This document shows positions 32,793 through 45,998 of a DNA stretch of 64,000 nucleotides, in pieces (the stretch's first letter is position 1; each line of letters opens with the position of its first letter). Source of the stretch: Sporodiniella umbellata (taxonomy: Eukaryota; Mucoromycota; Mucoromycetes; Mucorales; Rhizopodaceae); assembly GCA_025677835.1 (NCBI GenBank), contig JAIXMR010000012.1, positions 248,001 through 312,000 of the forward strand, read 5' to 3'. Position numbers and translations under genes: made by a program. A model generated the notes under the pieces. The model had not been told where the DNA came from. It was given only the letters and a program-made list of their open reading frames with translations, and ran no database searches.

Positions 32793-35700
32793 TCATGAAA
32801 ACAATGGGGCGTTGCTTCCTGGTGGCTGTAAGGTTGAATGAGATGATAATAATGAAGAATTGGGAGGTGAGATAGCAACTGAATGAGCATTGTACAAAAC
32901 CACAACACCGTGTTGGCCATGGTGGAAGCATTTGAAACCACTGAGTGGGGAGCAAAGCACGTCATGCAATTCCCGAATGTCAACTGGAAGATTCATATAT
33001 AAATCAGTGATCATACAGTGTAGCTGAACAAGTGTATGGTATTCTGTATACATTTTGGCCTGCGTAATCTCATTTAGTTTTTGATATGCCATTTTTGCTC
33101 TTTCCAAAATTATTGTTGTACGGTCAGGCTAAAAAAAGAAATTGATTAGTGTCAGAATGGCAGGGTTGTGCAACTGCAGCTTACCAAAGCATCGCCAAAT
33201 AGATTGGGATGAACATTTTCCGATAGTAAAGTAGAAGTTGTCCACCCTATATACTGTTAGACATCGATACACGCTTGTGTTCATCTTACCATTTGTCCAG
33301 TTAGAAGAGCCTAGACTATCGCATGAGAACCTCCTATTATCTTGCATTGTTCTTATATTGTAGTCATTGGTAAGTATATTTGTATTTGGACGATCTAATG
33401 GGTGTTAGAAGCTTATGTTTTTTTTTTTTTTTGAAAAAATTACATTTAGAAGGCTCACCAAACAGAAAGCTGGAGAAAAATGATCTAGCAGATCCCCTTT
33501 CATTATCGTCTTTTTTGTGTCCCAGAAATGTGTCATCTGGAAGGGATCCGATGGTTCCATTAGGTTGTGTGGAGGATAAACGACGACCTGAGCTAAGTTG
33601 TTGACCGATGGGCGTAATTGGTGTAACAGAGCGTTTTGTTGAAGATGATTCAGGCAAAAGCGATATGTTTGAAGTAGTTAATCCACTATTAAACGGGTTC
33701 AAATTGCTAGAATTATGATCTGTAAAAGTTGAAGTGGGTTCAAGTGAACTTGGTGCAAAAGAAACAGACGATCCACCGAGATGGTGCGGAACTGGCATAA
33801 AAGGTGATGGTGGATGTAAATGGGACAGGGGTTGGGAAAACTGAGGCGGCGGTTGTAAGTGAGGAAGAGTTGATTGAGGAATGGCTTGATCATTAAAGCT
33901 GGATTGCCTTGAGGAAGAACCTACAAGAGCCTCAATCAAAACCTGCTGTCTACTTTCAAATTCATCCAGAGTAGGTGTTTTGTCCAGAACGTTTGATGCC
34001 TGCACCCTTTGTTTAAGGCGTTCCTCCTCTTGCTTCTTTTTGAATTGCTGCTCCTCTTCTTCTTTTGACTTATTTTCAACATTTAGTTTCAAGTCGTGCT
34101 CTTTTTTTTTTTGCTGTTTTTCAGCTTTCTCTATGCATTCTTTTTCAACTTTTTCTTTGAGCTCTTTTTCAGCTCTTTCTTTGAGTTCTTGCTCAATTTT
34201 TTCAGCCTTCTCTCTACGCTCTTTTTCTTTCTTTTCTTTTTGCTTCTTTTCGCGCTCTTTGTCTTCCTTTACTTTACGTTTTCTTTCCTCTTCCTTTTTT
34301 TGACGGTCTTCTTCTCGTAAACGTTTTTCTTCTTCTTTTTTTGTGCGCTCTTGTTCACGTTTCTGTCGCTCCTGTTCTAATTTTTGTTCCTTTTGTTTAC
34401 GAGCAGCTTCTTCTTCTGCCTTCCTTTTTTGTTCAAGTGCGAGTCTTTCTTCCTCTTGTTGCTTTTTCAATTGTCTATTTGAGCCATTATTATATACAAA
34501 TTTCTTTGAAAAACCAGATTACCTTTTTTTGTCTTTCTTTTTTTCTCTTTCTAGTTGCTTTTTGGTTTCCCTTTCTTCTCGAAGACGGTCTTCCTCTTCA
34601 AGCTCCTCTAAAAGTCTTTGCTGTCGTTCTTGAGCAACTTTTTCTCTATAGGCTGCCAAAACTCTCTGTTCAAACATGCGAGCAGCAAAAATTTGAAACA
34701 TTCGACGCCCCTCTTCCATGCGTTGTTCTTCGGTACGGGTATCCTGCTGAGTTTTTTTTAGTAAGCGAGATTCAGCATCTCATTAAGTACCTCATCTTCG
34801 TCATCTTCATAGTTGTCTTCATCTTCTTCCTCATCTTCTTGAAAATAGTTAGTGCTTTGATCAAGAGTAGTATCTTCTTTTTGCATTCTTCTTTCTGCAA
34901 GACGTTCCATCATATCCAGAAACTTCTTTCCATCGTTTTTCAGCAAATCGTCTGCTACAGTCAGAATACCTCCTTTTGAATTTTTTGAGAGTTTTAGCCT
35001 AAAAAATACGTTTACTACAATTTCGATAAATACCTTTCACTGTCAAGCTGTTTCCAAAACTAAAATGATCACCAACTGAAGAAGACGGTTTTGAAGGTGT
35101 ATGCCGAATGTGCGCTACTTCGTCAAACCTGTTGTTTTCAGAATACGGAGACGAGGGGCGAGTCATTATATTGCGCGGATTTTCGTAATCGTTTTCGTCA
35201 TCGTCTTCGTCGCCTTCCTCATCCTCTTCATCTTCTTCATCTTCGTCGTCGTCGTCGTCACCTAATATATCAACGTCATCTTCTTCCTCTTCCTCATCCT
35301 CATCCTCATCCTCATCCTCATCCTCATCTTCGTCCTCGTCTAATGTATCGTCGTAACCGTCATGGTATATTCTGCCGTGAATATAACTAACAGCTCGAGG
35401 TAATGAAGCCAGGGCTGATGACGAAGAACCTCGAGTTTGTTGTTGGTGGTTGGCGTATTGTTCTAGCTCTTCATAATAAGCGTCGTACAAGACTTCCAAC
35501 TCATCCTCAATGGCTGTTCTACTTGAATAAAAAGCATGAGTCTTTTTTCTTCTTTCCTTATCTGCAATATATATATATATATAGGTGTTAGATATTACCT
35601 TTTCTTGCCACAGACTGAGCAATTACAGCTATGCTTTTGCTGTTCTTTCATTTTGCGTAGTACAGCTTCTTTCTCCACTTTGACAAGTGATCTTCGTTCT

Positions 35701-36041
35701 TCCTCGCCTAACTGTAGCCAGAATTCGCGAATCTTTTGCCGCTCTTCAGTATTGTTTGTACTTGACCAAAAGTTGTCGTCCTCTTTGTCTTTACTTTTAT
35801 TCTTTATTTTTTTTTGGGTATTTTTGGCATGATTTTCGCCATGTCTAATGACGTGGTGATTCATCATGGCATCAACCATGTCAGCCTGTGTTTTGGGTTG
35901 ATTAGGAGCCAATTTTGACTTTTTTTTATTTTTTCTTTTTTTCTTTGTGGCCGATGCAGCAGTACAATCGTTGCTTATATCCATTTTATTGTTGTTTGAA
36001 GCTTGATTTGTCTTGTTAGTTAACTGTACGGACTTTGTCAT
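32793..36041 (-). CDS. NST1: Nst1 stress-response protein
   Basis: Large Glu/Lys-rich protein implicated in salt tolerance and P-body biology in yeast. Eight exons (transcript order 36041-35599, 35518-35034, 34972-34791, 34746-34523, 34474-33444, 33394-33290, 33246-33185, 33128-32793) give 955 residues. The Nst1 hallmark is complete: [36 protein letters not shown] Cys cluster, then [20 protein letters not shown]. Next come a long Asp/Glu tract (35190-35340), a helix [21 protein letters not shown], and about 220 residues of charged single-helix/coiled coil rich in EEERLKQKREKE repeats. The carboxy part is Pro/Ser/Gln-rich, then a conserved-looking end ([15 protein letters not shown]) close to fungal Nst1. 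The ATG at 36041 gives [10 protein letters not shown]. Confidence 0.92.
35190..35343 (-). repeat. Acidic-tract coding repeat inside NST1
   Basis: The exon encodes an almost pure Asp/Glu stretch. It includes a near-perfect hexanucleotide (GATGAG on the coding strand; TCCTCA on the + strand at about 35293-35326) coding alternating Asp-Glu. The length is likely to vary between isolates. Confidence 0.75.
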
Positions 36042-39000
36042 TAGACTAAAGAGCCAGATGAAACAGAGGTCAATTAAAATTGAAAAAAAAAAAGACAAGA
36101 TCTTTTTTAAAGTGTAAAAAATTAACAACGCAATAAATACAAGATGAAAAAATAAAACAGTAAAAGGTAAAACAGCGAAGAAAATTACCCTTTGACTTCT
36201 TTTTTTTTTTAGCTTAAAGAGAGTGAGAGAATAAAAGCCCTTCAAACTTTCTAAAGTTGAAAAAATGGCTCTAGCCAATAAAACACTATTGTCGAACCAA
36301 AAGTCACGTTCGTATTTTGTCTTACTCACTCTGCGTAAGATTTCAATCTGCGACTCAAAATTAGCGGACTGTGAGTTGACAAAAGGAAAGCTTTTAGGCA
36401 CAGAACCAGGCACTTATTGCTGTTGGGTCAGTCAAAAATGTTTTTTTAACCGTTTCCAAAAATGATTGCAACACGACGTACACCCTGTTGGTTAATAAAA
36501 ATTAATATCAAACATGATTGATTTCCTCCCAGATTCGATAGCAGAGTCTTAATAACCTTAGATTGCTGTCTTTGAAGCGGTTCTGAAGAATCTCTACAAT
36601 ACCCAAAAGTGAAATGTTTCAAGTGGACTACTCAATAAGACATAAAAAAAACCCGTCCAGAATAAACAGACAACTTTCAAAATAAACTGATGGAAAAGCT
36701 AAAAAAAAAAAAAAACAAGACAAAAGTCGATAATGTTAGTCAAATTCGATTATACGAAGTAATATGATATTGCTTGTACTTTTTTTATTTCTCACTAATA
36801 TAGAATGCACTTGAGACTTTAAAAAAAAGTTACTAAATATAATTTGAGAGGGTTATACTTTTTATATTGATTTTAGTATAGCATTCCTTTTTCCTGAAAT
36901 GCTTTATAATCTTTTGTATTTTTTATCCCAAACGTAGTGAGATATGTACTCAGTGCAACTTATTTTGGCAAAATCTTCAAATGCTATTTTTTTTCTTTGT
37001 CCTGTAAGTACGCAAAGTTAGATTGTCAATATAAAAGACAAAGAGTGTCAGCCACTATATACATAGGAACTACCTGTCATAAGGGTTCAAAAAAAAAAAA
37101 AAAAAAAGCAACGGAAAATGAACCAGACAATTTTAAATTTTCAGGTCTCAAAATCAACATAATCGACAATACGATTAAAACCAGGTTGAACTTATAGCGC
37201 AATAACCTTTCTTTTATGATATTTAAAGTACGCATCTTTTGTTTTTGTAATTCTTTTTATTTCTTGCTTTTGAAAATAGTATGCTCTATCGTCTGCCCTC
37301 GTACTGAAGAGCTTATTTTCAATGAGGTGCAAGCAAAAATTAGCCACCAAACTAGAGAAGAGGTGGACCATAAAGGTCTATTGTCTGTAAGAATAGATAA
37401 TTTATTGATTTCAAAACAGTTGAGATTTCATTCGGTAATATTACTGACAGCGTCTTACCTAACTTTACATTAAAACAGTTAACCAGAAAAAAAGACAATA
37501 ACTGCTATCGCTGTTGGTCCTTTGTGTAAGCTTGGAGAACTATAGGGCTATTCCCGTGAGTATTTAAATTACTAACCTACTCTCAAGCAACGGATAACAA
37601 TAGCTTTCTCTAAGTTATTTCAAAAATACACTTTGTTTTTGACACTTGGTCCATTTCTGATGAGCAATATCGACAGAAAATAACTTTTTGAGATAACTAT
37701 TACACAAAGCGCAAGTATTTATCAACTATTATATACTGAGTACTAAAACCCAACTAATATGCGAAATTTTTGGTACAGAGTCTATTGAATAATATACAGA
37801 AACATAACGCTTCAGAAGCTTTATCTAAAACTACTAAACATTCAGCGGCCTGAAAAACTTAAACGCTGTGAATAGAAGAAACTGTGTGACATGATATGGT
37901 AAACAAAAAAGTAGCATATATAACACTTTATTTACAAAACTTTCTCGCCTAAAGCTGAATACAATAAGGGAGTGACTGAATCTTGAAAGAGAAAAATACT
38001 CAAAGCCCTAAAGCTGGATAGCTGTTCTTCCTGTTATACAAAAAAAAAAACGAAAAGAACATTTCAAAAATTTCTGTTGAGGAATTGGTAAGCGATGGCT
38101 GAAAGTGTTGGGAGTTATTACTATTATTGTTGGACACGAGTTTTTTTTGTTAATAATACCGAACTCTAAAGTGCTGGCTCTTTTTTTTTTAAAGAAAAAA
38201 AGAAGGATTGTAGTCTAAGAAAATATAGCATGTATAGCCAAATGCAATGTTACACTTTAAAGCTGTAGAGCTTCTCTTGACTATAAATTTGGCAGCTGCA
38301 TGGTTGTGTACATAGCGCCTTTTTTATTCCATGCTCTTTTGTATACTATACGAATGAAAAAGCTTACAAAACATGGTGATAGATTAAACTTTATTGACAC
38401 GCATCTGTAGTATATCAAATGGTAAAACCGAAACAAGACATAGTGTAAGCGCTTAGTAGATTTTTGAGCTTTGTTCCAAAGCAGTGGGCTTTTCAAGTAT
38501 AAAAAACCAATGGACAATGGTCAAAAGGACATACTGCAACCAAAAAGTTTCAGTGTGATGCTAAATGACAAGAGCATTCTCAAATCGAAATAAAGGCTAT
38601 AGTAAGTTCTATTCAATAGTTTCATTCGATTGAATGTCATATTTTAAAAAATAAACAAAAGACTAGGCATATATCGACCGAAAGAAAAACAGGCAACTAT
38701 TCACTGTTATCTTGTAACAACACAAAAAAGAATTATAGGAATAAAAAACTAATAAAAAAGAACGGCAGTCCCTAAACCAAGGTCGTATATCTGTTTGTAA
38801 TCTTATTATAAAACACGATATTGGTTTTGGAACTATTGAAACGTTAAAAAAAACAATACACTTTGTTCTAAAGAAGATAGTATCTTTTACTAAAATGGTG
38901 GCTTAGTAATAAAGAATACGCGCTTTAATAAAAAATTGTTTTGCACACACCACTTTGTACCCCTCAAAAGAGGTGACAGGTTTTTTTTTTTTTATATCTT

Positions 39001-39048
39001 GAACCTGTCAAACCGGGAAAACAAAAGTTGTCTTTAATCGCACTTCGC
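36042..39048. other. 3-kb intergenic region; possible gene fragment
   Basis: No intact gene. It holds A/T runs (36700-36715, 37090-37107). A forward frame around 37285-37473 follows an AAAATAG acceptor-like site and reads TEELIFNEVQAKISHQTREE and RIDNLLISKQLRFHSV. It looks more protein-like than its surroundings and may be an exon of a lost gene or mobile element, but I do not recognise it. Frames at 36265-36465 and 38281-38517 are not supported. Confidence 0.4.
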
Positions 39049-41284
39049 ATGTCCTTCGCTTATTATCAACTACGATGTTTGGGCACTCGTTGTGTTTCTG
39101 CCAACTTTACTAGGCAGTTTACTACCACTACAGCATACCGTCAGTCGCAGACCTTGTCTGACGAACGATTCCAAACACTTCTTGAGACACTTGATAAGCG
39201 CTTAAAAGTTGAGGATAACACGCTAGTGCTACTTGAAACTATCGAGTCTTTCCGACCCAAAAAAAAAGTTTTACTGGACAAAGACTATGAGAAACTGTAC
39301 AATCTTCTTGATAAATCCTACAATCGGAAACAACTTGCTGAGTATTTGGAGTCCAAACAAATACAATCGGCATTAAAGTCGAAGACAACAAAAAAGAACA
39401 TGTTAACAGCCATTTTGCAAAACACCTGGAATATAAGAACACAAACGCAACTAATAGAAGAGAAACGCAGACGAGTAACCGAACATTTCCCAGCTACACG
39501 TCAAGAGTTGTTCTTTGTCATTGGTGACAATGGAGATATGCTTAGGAAGATTGAAAAAAAAAATGATGTAAACATTACTATTGACGTATCAAAATACGAG
39601 TATTTGATGGAAGGTCAACCTGCTGCAGTGCAAAAAGCAAAGATAGATATAGCATCGTACTTGAATATTTCTGAAGGCCATACACAGGTACCAAAGGAAG
39701 TCCTTGAGAACAAAGACCTTCAGTCTGAAGTTATCCGCTTGTTGACAGATGTATCCAAAGTTTCCGGATCGTACATTTCTCTGAACGAAGACAAGGTAAG
39801 AAGATAGCTGGAAACAAAAAAGGAGCTAAACACATTGCCTTAGTTTATATTCTCAAGTCTTTCTGAAAGTGCAATGGATAACGCTAAACGTTTGCTTAAT
39901 TTAGCTTTGACAGAAGTAAATATATAAAGATTGGCGCTTGTTTATTAACCAAGCTCTAAAATAGCTAAAAGTCACACATAAAAAACCACTGAATGAGGCC
40001 GATAAAACAATGGCACAAAGCAACTCACAGTTTTCTTTGATGCCATTTTATGACCCACGTTCTATGTCTGTTTATAATCAACATTTTGGTTGGAGTAAAT
40101 TCAAAAAAAATAGCTCCGAAAATAGCCAGCTTGAATTTACAGATTTGGATTGCAAAAAGTAAACTACCAGTTACAGTAAATTTCTAACTTACCGTTGAAT
40201 CTTAGGTCTGCAACATTAGACAAACTAAACGGTATGCTGTTAGAAGGTCTGGGTGAAAGTGAACACAAAGATGTTCTATTAGAGGCAAGGTAATATATAT
40301 ATATATATAAATACAACTATACACTTGTGCAAGTACAAATCGAAAGCATTGCTATTTAGACTCGGTCATGTGTTATGCAAAAATCCTACTCAGCCTAAAA
40401 TGATGCCGAACCTTTTGCAACCCGCATCAGGTAGCAATATGGACTTCCAAAAGTTAGCTTATATGCACAAACAAAACAGAACACAATTTTTCAACGCGTA
40501 GGTTGATTTGTTATTTCACTTTACGTATTATACTTACACATATAAATATAGTATGCCACCATTTTCTGTCTTGCAATACATTTCGCCCTTGTCTTTTGAA
40601 GAAGATTTCTATCAAAGATCAATCAAAGTTGAATACGTTAGTAATACGCTGTTAGCCAATAGCAGTAATCGAGACGGATCTGGTTTAAGTAGACTTGAGC
40701 TCGAGTTTAATGTAGAGGAGCAGGGAGATATGAAACTGAGAAGTATCGTGGGGGAAAAGCAAAGGTCTGTGATGAACATCCTTGGTATATCAGAGTAAGA
40801 CAAACTTTCTTCTTTTTACCTTTATAATAACAATCAGTACAGTTGTTTGGATGCTCAGCTTACAGCCAAACACATAATTAAGGATTTAGAAGAAGATATG
40901 CAGGAGCTGATTACAAAGTGCTACTTATCTAGGTTAGTAAAACAAAAATTTATTTTACGTTTTATTAATACGTTTTGAAAAAAGTTACACTGAGCTCCAG
41001 GCGCCTATTTACTACAAGGATATGACATTATTGGACATCTCATACATAGGCAAAAAGCAATTTAAACATAAAGACAACCTATTGAGTGTGAACCGCATAG
41101 AGGAACAAGATAGCAAATTAAAGAAGACAGAAATGCTTGTAAGTATTATAGGGCCTGTGCGGTATCTCTTACTCACTATGCTATATAGATTTCATCACCC
41201 TACACAGACCTATCAGATTCAGCAACAAGATGGAAATCTTTCGTCAACACTTTAGTAGAAATTTCCAATAAATGGAAACTATAA
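39049..41284 (+). CDS. SLS1: Sls1-like mitochondrial inner-membrane-bound regulator
   Basis: In yeast, Sls1 couples mitochondrial transcription and translation at the inner membrane. The amino end (MSFAYYQLRCLGTR ... NFTRQFTTTTAYR) is Arg/Ser/Thr-rich without acids, a typical mitochondrial presequence. The core shows LLDKDYEKLYNLLDKSYNRK, KQLAEYLESKQ and a second block TTKKNMLTAILQNTW that fit the fungal Sls1/PF14611 pattern, followed by KH-like segments (FFVIGDNGDMLRKIEK). At least seven exons follow GT-AG splicing; the last joins ACAGAAATGCTT to ATTTCATCACCC across 41140-41188 and ends NKWKL then TAA at 41282. One intron contains a TA repeat (about 40292-40308). Upstream ATG is absent in this frame, so 39049 is the start. 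Assignment is by motif memory. Confidence 0.8.
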
Positions 41285-44200
41285 GTGTTTTTTTTTTTCT
41301 TTTTTTCTTTTTCTTTTCAGCAACCTCTTTCTGGCGTTAAGGCATTATAATAAAACTCGAAGACATTCGGGGAAGCTTCTTACACGCAAAAAAAAAAAAA
41401 TCTCGTATCAAGTTACTCTACAGATCTTTTTTTTTTTTTTTTTTGGTGATTTTAGTACACACAAGAAGTTTATACAGGAAACAGGATTTAGGTTTATCAC
41501 ATTCCGCAAAACGTCGAATCTTAAAGGTGTAACTTTCTTTGTAATCTAAAGCATTAGGCCTGCTTCAATATACAACAAAAAACATTCAATACCACAGCTA
41601 CACTTGATCTTTATTTTTCTTACAAATATTAGTGTATGACAGTGCGTGTAAAAATTGGTGTCGAAAAAGAACCATGTAATGAATACAGATTATGGTTTCT
41701 TAGAGCTCTAAGTGCCTCAGCTGTTTGCAACGACTCAAACAGATATTTGCTTTTTTTTTAAAAAAAAAAAGGTTTTCCTTGCTAAACACTTGTATAGCAT
41801 TTCAGAAACTTCCAATTTAAAGACGGTCTGTATACAAGTTCTTTATTTGTTTCATGAAACATGTATATGCATCAGATCTGTTTTATGTTTTCTATCCACC
41901 AGTTTATCTGTGCTTGCGTCCTATCAAAAAAACGTATATAAATATCAGTAGTATTTTTTGAAAAACTTTTGACCGTGAATCTCTTGAGTTATGAAGCACT
42001 CAGATGCAAGACAAACAACTGTTATAGACATACTTTAGTAAGTACTTCCATACGTATACTGTGAAAACAGCTTGGAGTGAAGCAACCCACTAAAGTTTTT
42101 TTACTTCAAAAGCGTGGAATGAGGTTTGTGATGCAACTCAGTTGGTAAACAGCCTTCTTAAAAAAACAAAAACAAAAAAGCGAACACTACTTTCACCTTT
42201 TCGTTGGAATAACTTTTAAAAACTTAAACCGGCCCTGTTTGTGATTTGCTATCTTTATAGTTTATTCAGCTGTATATTGCTAGTTTAAAAAGAAAAATTA
42301 GATATATTTGGTGGAGCATTCTTGTGAAAGCTACCTTTTTTATACTGATCAAGTATATTTTTCAAAAATAGCAAATCCACTACCTGAAAGCTAAGAAAAT
42401 CACTCATGTTAATAGGATCAGTTATATTGCGATTTTTTGTTTTTTGTTTTTGTTTTTGTGCTAAAAACATTCTTTTATTAACGATACCATCAATATTTGC
42501 TATTGTACAGGCTAGTTTGTTAAAAAAAAAAGACCAAATATAAATTATTTTCTTTTATCACAGAACAGAGTTGGGTTTTTGATTTGAAGAAAATTTTGGG
42601 CGCAGCCCTATTGAGCTTATACACCTTAACTTTGTATAAGAAGAAATCAAAAACAAGTTTAAACAAGGCAGGTTTGAGGAGCGTATTTACACTTGAGATT
42701 AGCTTTACTAAAAAAGGAAAAAAAGAAAAGTGTGCTGACTATTTATTTAGTCCCTGTCGGCTCTTTGGGAGCAGACCGCATGGAGGTTTTTGACGTAACT
42801 GGTACCTAAAAACTCGCTGCTTTTTATTTCTTTTCTAATGACAGAAAAGATGGTCCTAAGCCGCGATGAGTATAATTATAGCATACTAATGTTTGATCAA
42901 AAGACAAAGGGAGTATATTGTAAAGTGCCAATAAAGCCACCGTATTGATCGTTGCTTCGGTCAAAGTAATTTTGTACTAAGCTTATTTATACTCAAAACA
43001 TGCTACTATAAGACCCTTTGACAGTCCAAGCCCTACATGAGATATATGTAAATGCAGGCCGTTTTCCTTACCTTGTAAAAACCAAAAAAATTGTTTTGTG
43101 TAAAGTTAGTCAAAATTAATGTCCGAGAGAAATCCCAATGTCTGAAAATGAAAGTAAAATACTGTAGTAGGGCACACAAGACTATGTCGATAAAAACCGG
43201 TGCCACAGTTTTTTCATTTTAAAGTTTAATGGTCTCCTATTTTTTTCTACAAAAAGATGGGTCCTTATTAGTACTTGTTAATGTCACTATCTGCATCTTT
43301 GCTATCTTGTCCCATCAAGCTGGTATTATTGTTTTGAATTGCCGTCCTGTAGGCCATTGTATTGTGATTGAAGTCAGCCTTCAAGGTATTTAAAATATAT
43401 AGCCCTGACATACCCAGATATGAATAGAAAAGTTTTGACTGGCTTTTTGCTGCTTCGTCTGGATATATACAATGTATTAAAAAAATATAGAACACAGAAA
43501 GATATATGTATAGCTCCGCGTTATTGAAAGACTTTCACGGTTATTATTTTTCTTTAAAATCTTATCAATACAATAAAAACGACAAGTATTGCCACTGTCT
43601 GAAAGCTACGAATTTATCATTTTAAAATTTGAGATCCAAAGCCGAAATGTTAATTATTTTTTTGCCTCAGTACTGTTTACTGTCGTAAAAGTGCTGACTC
43701 TGTACATTTTCTAAAAAAAAAAAAAAAAAAAAAAAGAGACACACGAAAAGAAAATTGCTATGTTCATATTTTTTTCGGGGTAGTTTGACATACTTTATGA
43801 CGATATTTTTCCTCCATTAAAAACGCAGGTTTTTAGCACAAACGAATGTATGGGCCTCTAGCTTGAAGCTATGTTGTTAACAAAACAAATACTGATTTCT
43901 GATAGGGGGCATTTAATTTTTGCATATTGATCGTTCTCGCTATGTATAGTACGAAGGATGTGTATCTATTGATACGAAGAAGTATGTAAATTCCTGAAAG
44001 GGAAACTCCGGTATTTTCGTTGGTTTGTACTAAACAACATTTTCATCGCACAAATTAGAAAAACAAATACTCTTTCTTGAGAGTAATTGTTACTGTTTTA
44101 AGGTTTTATGCAAATAGAAAACTATTTTCCTTTGAAAAAAAAAACAAAAAAAGTTTATAGTAAATGCATGTGCATATAAATATGTTTTGTCGGTGATAAA

Positions 44201-45752
44201 AAAAAATCTACATAATTGATTTCGCGCACTGTACATAAGATCACCAAAAATGGAGTTTTTTCTTTTTCTTTCTTTTTCCATCTTTTTATTTACTTTTGAA
44301 GAAATTAGATTGGTCAAAAAGCAAGGTCAAGAAGTGACGAATCCTTGTCGGCCTACACTTATTGAAGTTCTTTGTGGTGTGATGACCGTTTGGTATGGTG
44401 TCTGACCAGCTGGCAGAGTTCAAAAAAATCATTCGAATCGGGTGGTCCTTGTGGCTTTTAATAGAAGATTTGGGGCTCATCTTCTTTATTTTCACGCGTC
44501 TAACCTCCGGATATCCAAGCAAAAGGGAGGGCAATCCCTGAAGTAGCACCTTTCTAGGTTAAAAGGACTTCCTAAAGTAGCACAAACACAAAACGACCTT
44601 TGATTTAACACAATGTTTATAAACTTTTATCAAAGAATAAAAAGTAAAAAACGAAAAAAAGCTTTCTTTGCCCCTGTTTTGTAAAAGTTTACCTCACTTT
44701 TGGCGGAGTGGATTTATTAATTGGCAGCCTTAGTCTAGAGATATCTGGATATTTCCGCGCTCAATATCTGCTTATGTTGCTTGTTTCATTGCAAATCGCA
44801 ATACAATACAGAAATTGCAAATGATACCAGACCTAACTTACACAGAAAATTTTTTCCACATTAAACAAACTGACTTTTACCAAGCATTGTGACAACACGC
44901 AAACTAGATAGTATGTACATGAACATAATAGTTTTTAAATCAGTTTGCTATCACTTTGAATACGAAAAGCTTTTGGCATTGGGTATGGAGCATCTTCTCC
45001 AAAAAATAGTACAAGTAGCCTTTGTCCTCACTACATAGAAAATGAAAAGTATTGGGACTGCTAATACGTTAAGCCAATGTTACTCGCTCTGTGTTACAAT
45101 CACCATTAAAGTCTACAGCAGTTGGATTGATGGTTGCAGAATAAATACGGTAATTTATTTGTTTATGAAACACTATTTTTTTACACTACCGTTAATACAA
45201 AACCAGTTAGATTAATGTTTTTCGACCGTATATCAATTAACCCGTTTATGCAATGCGCATTGAAATATGCGCTTCCAGAAAAGTTGAATATTGTCGCTCC
45301 TCAATCTTAAGAACTATCCCTCAGTACTAGCTTAAAACTATACATATTTTCCACTTTACATTTTTGAGTCAAAACAAGCGACTCTCAATCGTAGATACTG
45401 TGTAGACTCATCTTCTTTTTTTTTCGAGCCTGCAGAAATCCATATATATATATATATATATATATGATATTGAGCCTCTGTTCCGTTTTTTGTAGAAATA
45501 CCTGAAATGAACGATCCACCAATAAAAAAATAGCCCTGTTTTAGTTAAAGTTATTTTGATAAAATCTTGGGTTTCGCGTTGATTGTTTTGTGGAGTTTGC
45601 AAATTTTTGAGTTTACAGAAAAGAACATCATTAAATCAACGCAAGAAATACAGCCGTCTTTGTTCAATTAAAAAAAAGGTTATAAATTTGAGTTGTTGGA
45701 AAGTAAAGCGTTTCCTATTTTAAGTCTATTGTTTTTTGCATATTTGCTACTT
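41285..45752. other. 4.5-kb gene-poor stretch
   Basis: AT-rich DNA with many A/T runs (for example 41388-41400, 41426-41445, 43713-43734) and an AT repeat (45441-45465). A reverse frame at 43268-43495 reads EAAKSQSKLFYSYLGMSGLY then LKADFNHNTMAYRTAIQNNN, and another at 44286-44549 reads KMSPKSSIKSHKDHPIRM. Both look somewhat protein-like but have no domain I recognise and no clear start or splice context. Probably decayed genes or mobile elements. Confidence 0.45.
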
Positions 45753-45998
45753 CTAGCAAGGGCAAAACTCAGTGGAATGAGGCCCAGAGCAATTGAAGCA
45801 ACTAGACAGGCCTTTATTAAGCTTCAAAGAGAGCGTTGTTTGTAGGTTTGGTCTCGGAAATGAATTCAACATTGATTTTTCAGTGGTTTCGTTGGATTGC
45901 TGCTGTCTTACTATAGTTGATGTTGTCAGAGGAGCAATGCTTTTTCCAAGAGCAGGCTTAATCAAAACGTTTGCAAATAAGGAGAGTGGTGGGGCCAT
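45753..45998 (-). CDS. Mini zinc-knuckle protein (81 aa)
   Basis: Single-exon ORF starting MAPPLSLFANVLIKPALGKS right after a short T-rich leader. Its carboxy end is CFNCSGPHSTEFCPC, a zinc-knuckle-like Cys-x2-Cys-x3-His-x4-Cys motif. Spacing is one residue shorter than the classic CCHC, but the local wording (CFNC...H...CP) is close to the ZCCHC8/PSP-type knuckle used in RNA-surveillance complexes. The remainder is Ser/Thr/Leu-rich and disordered. It could be a real small RNA-binding protein, or the end exon of a decayed retroelement gag; no gag-like neighbour is visible. It stands alone in the gene-poor region. Confidence 0.45.
   Translation of the reverse strand: MAPPLSLFANVLIKPALGKSIAPLTTSTIVRQQQSNETTEKSMLNSFPRPNLQTTLSLKLNKGLSSCFNCSGPHSTEFCPC

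Noticed and set aside
34341..34979. 212-codon forward frame opposite NST1
   Set aside because: It is antisense to the charged coiled coil of NST1; Phe/Leu/Ser richness is the shadow of AAG/GAG codons.
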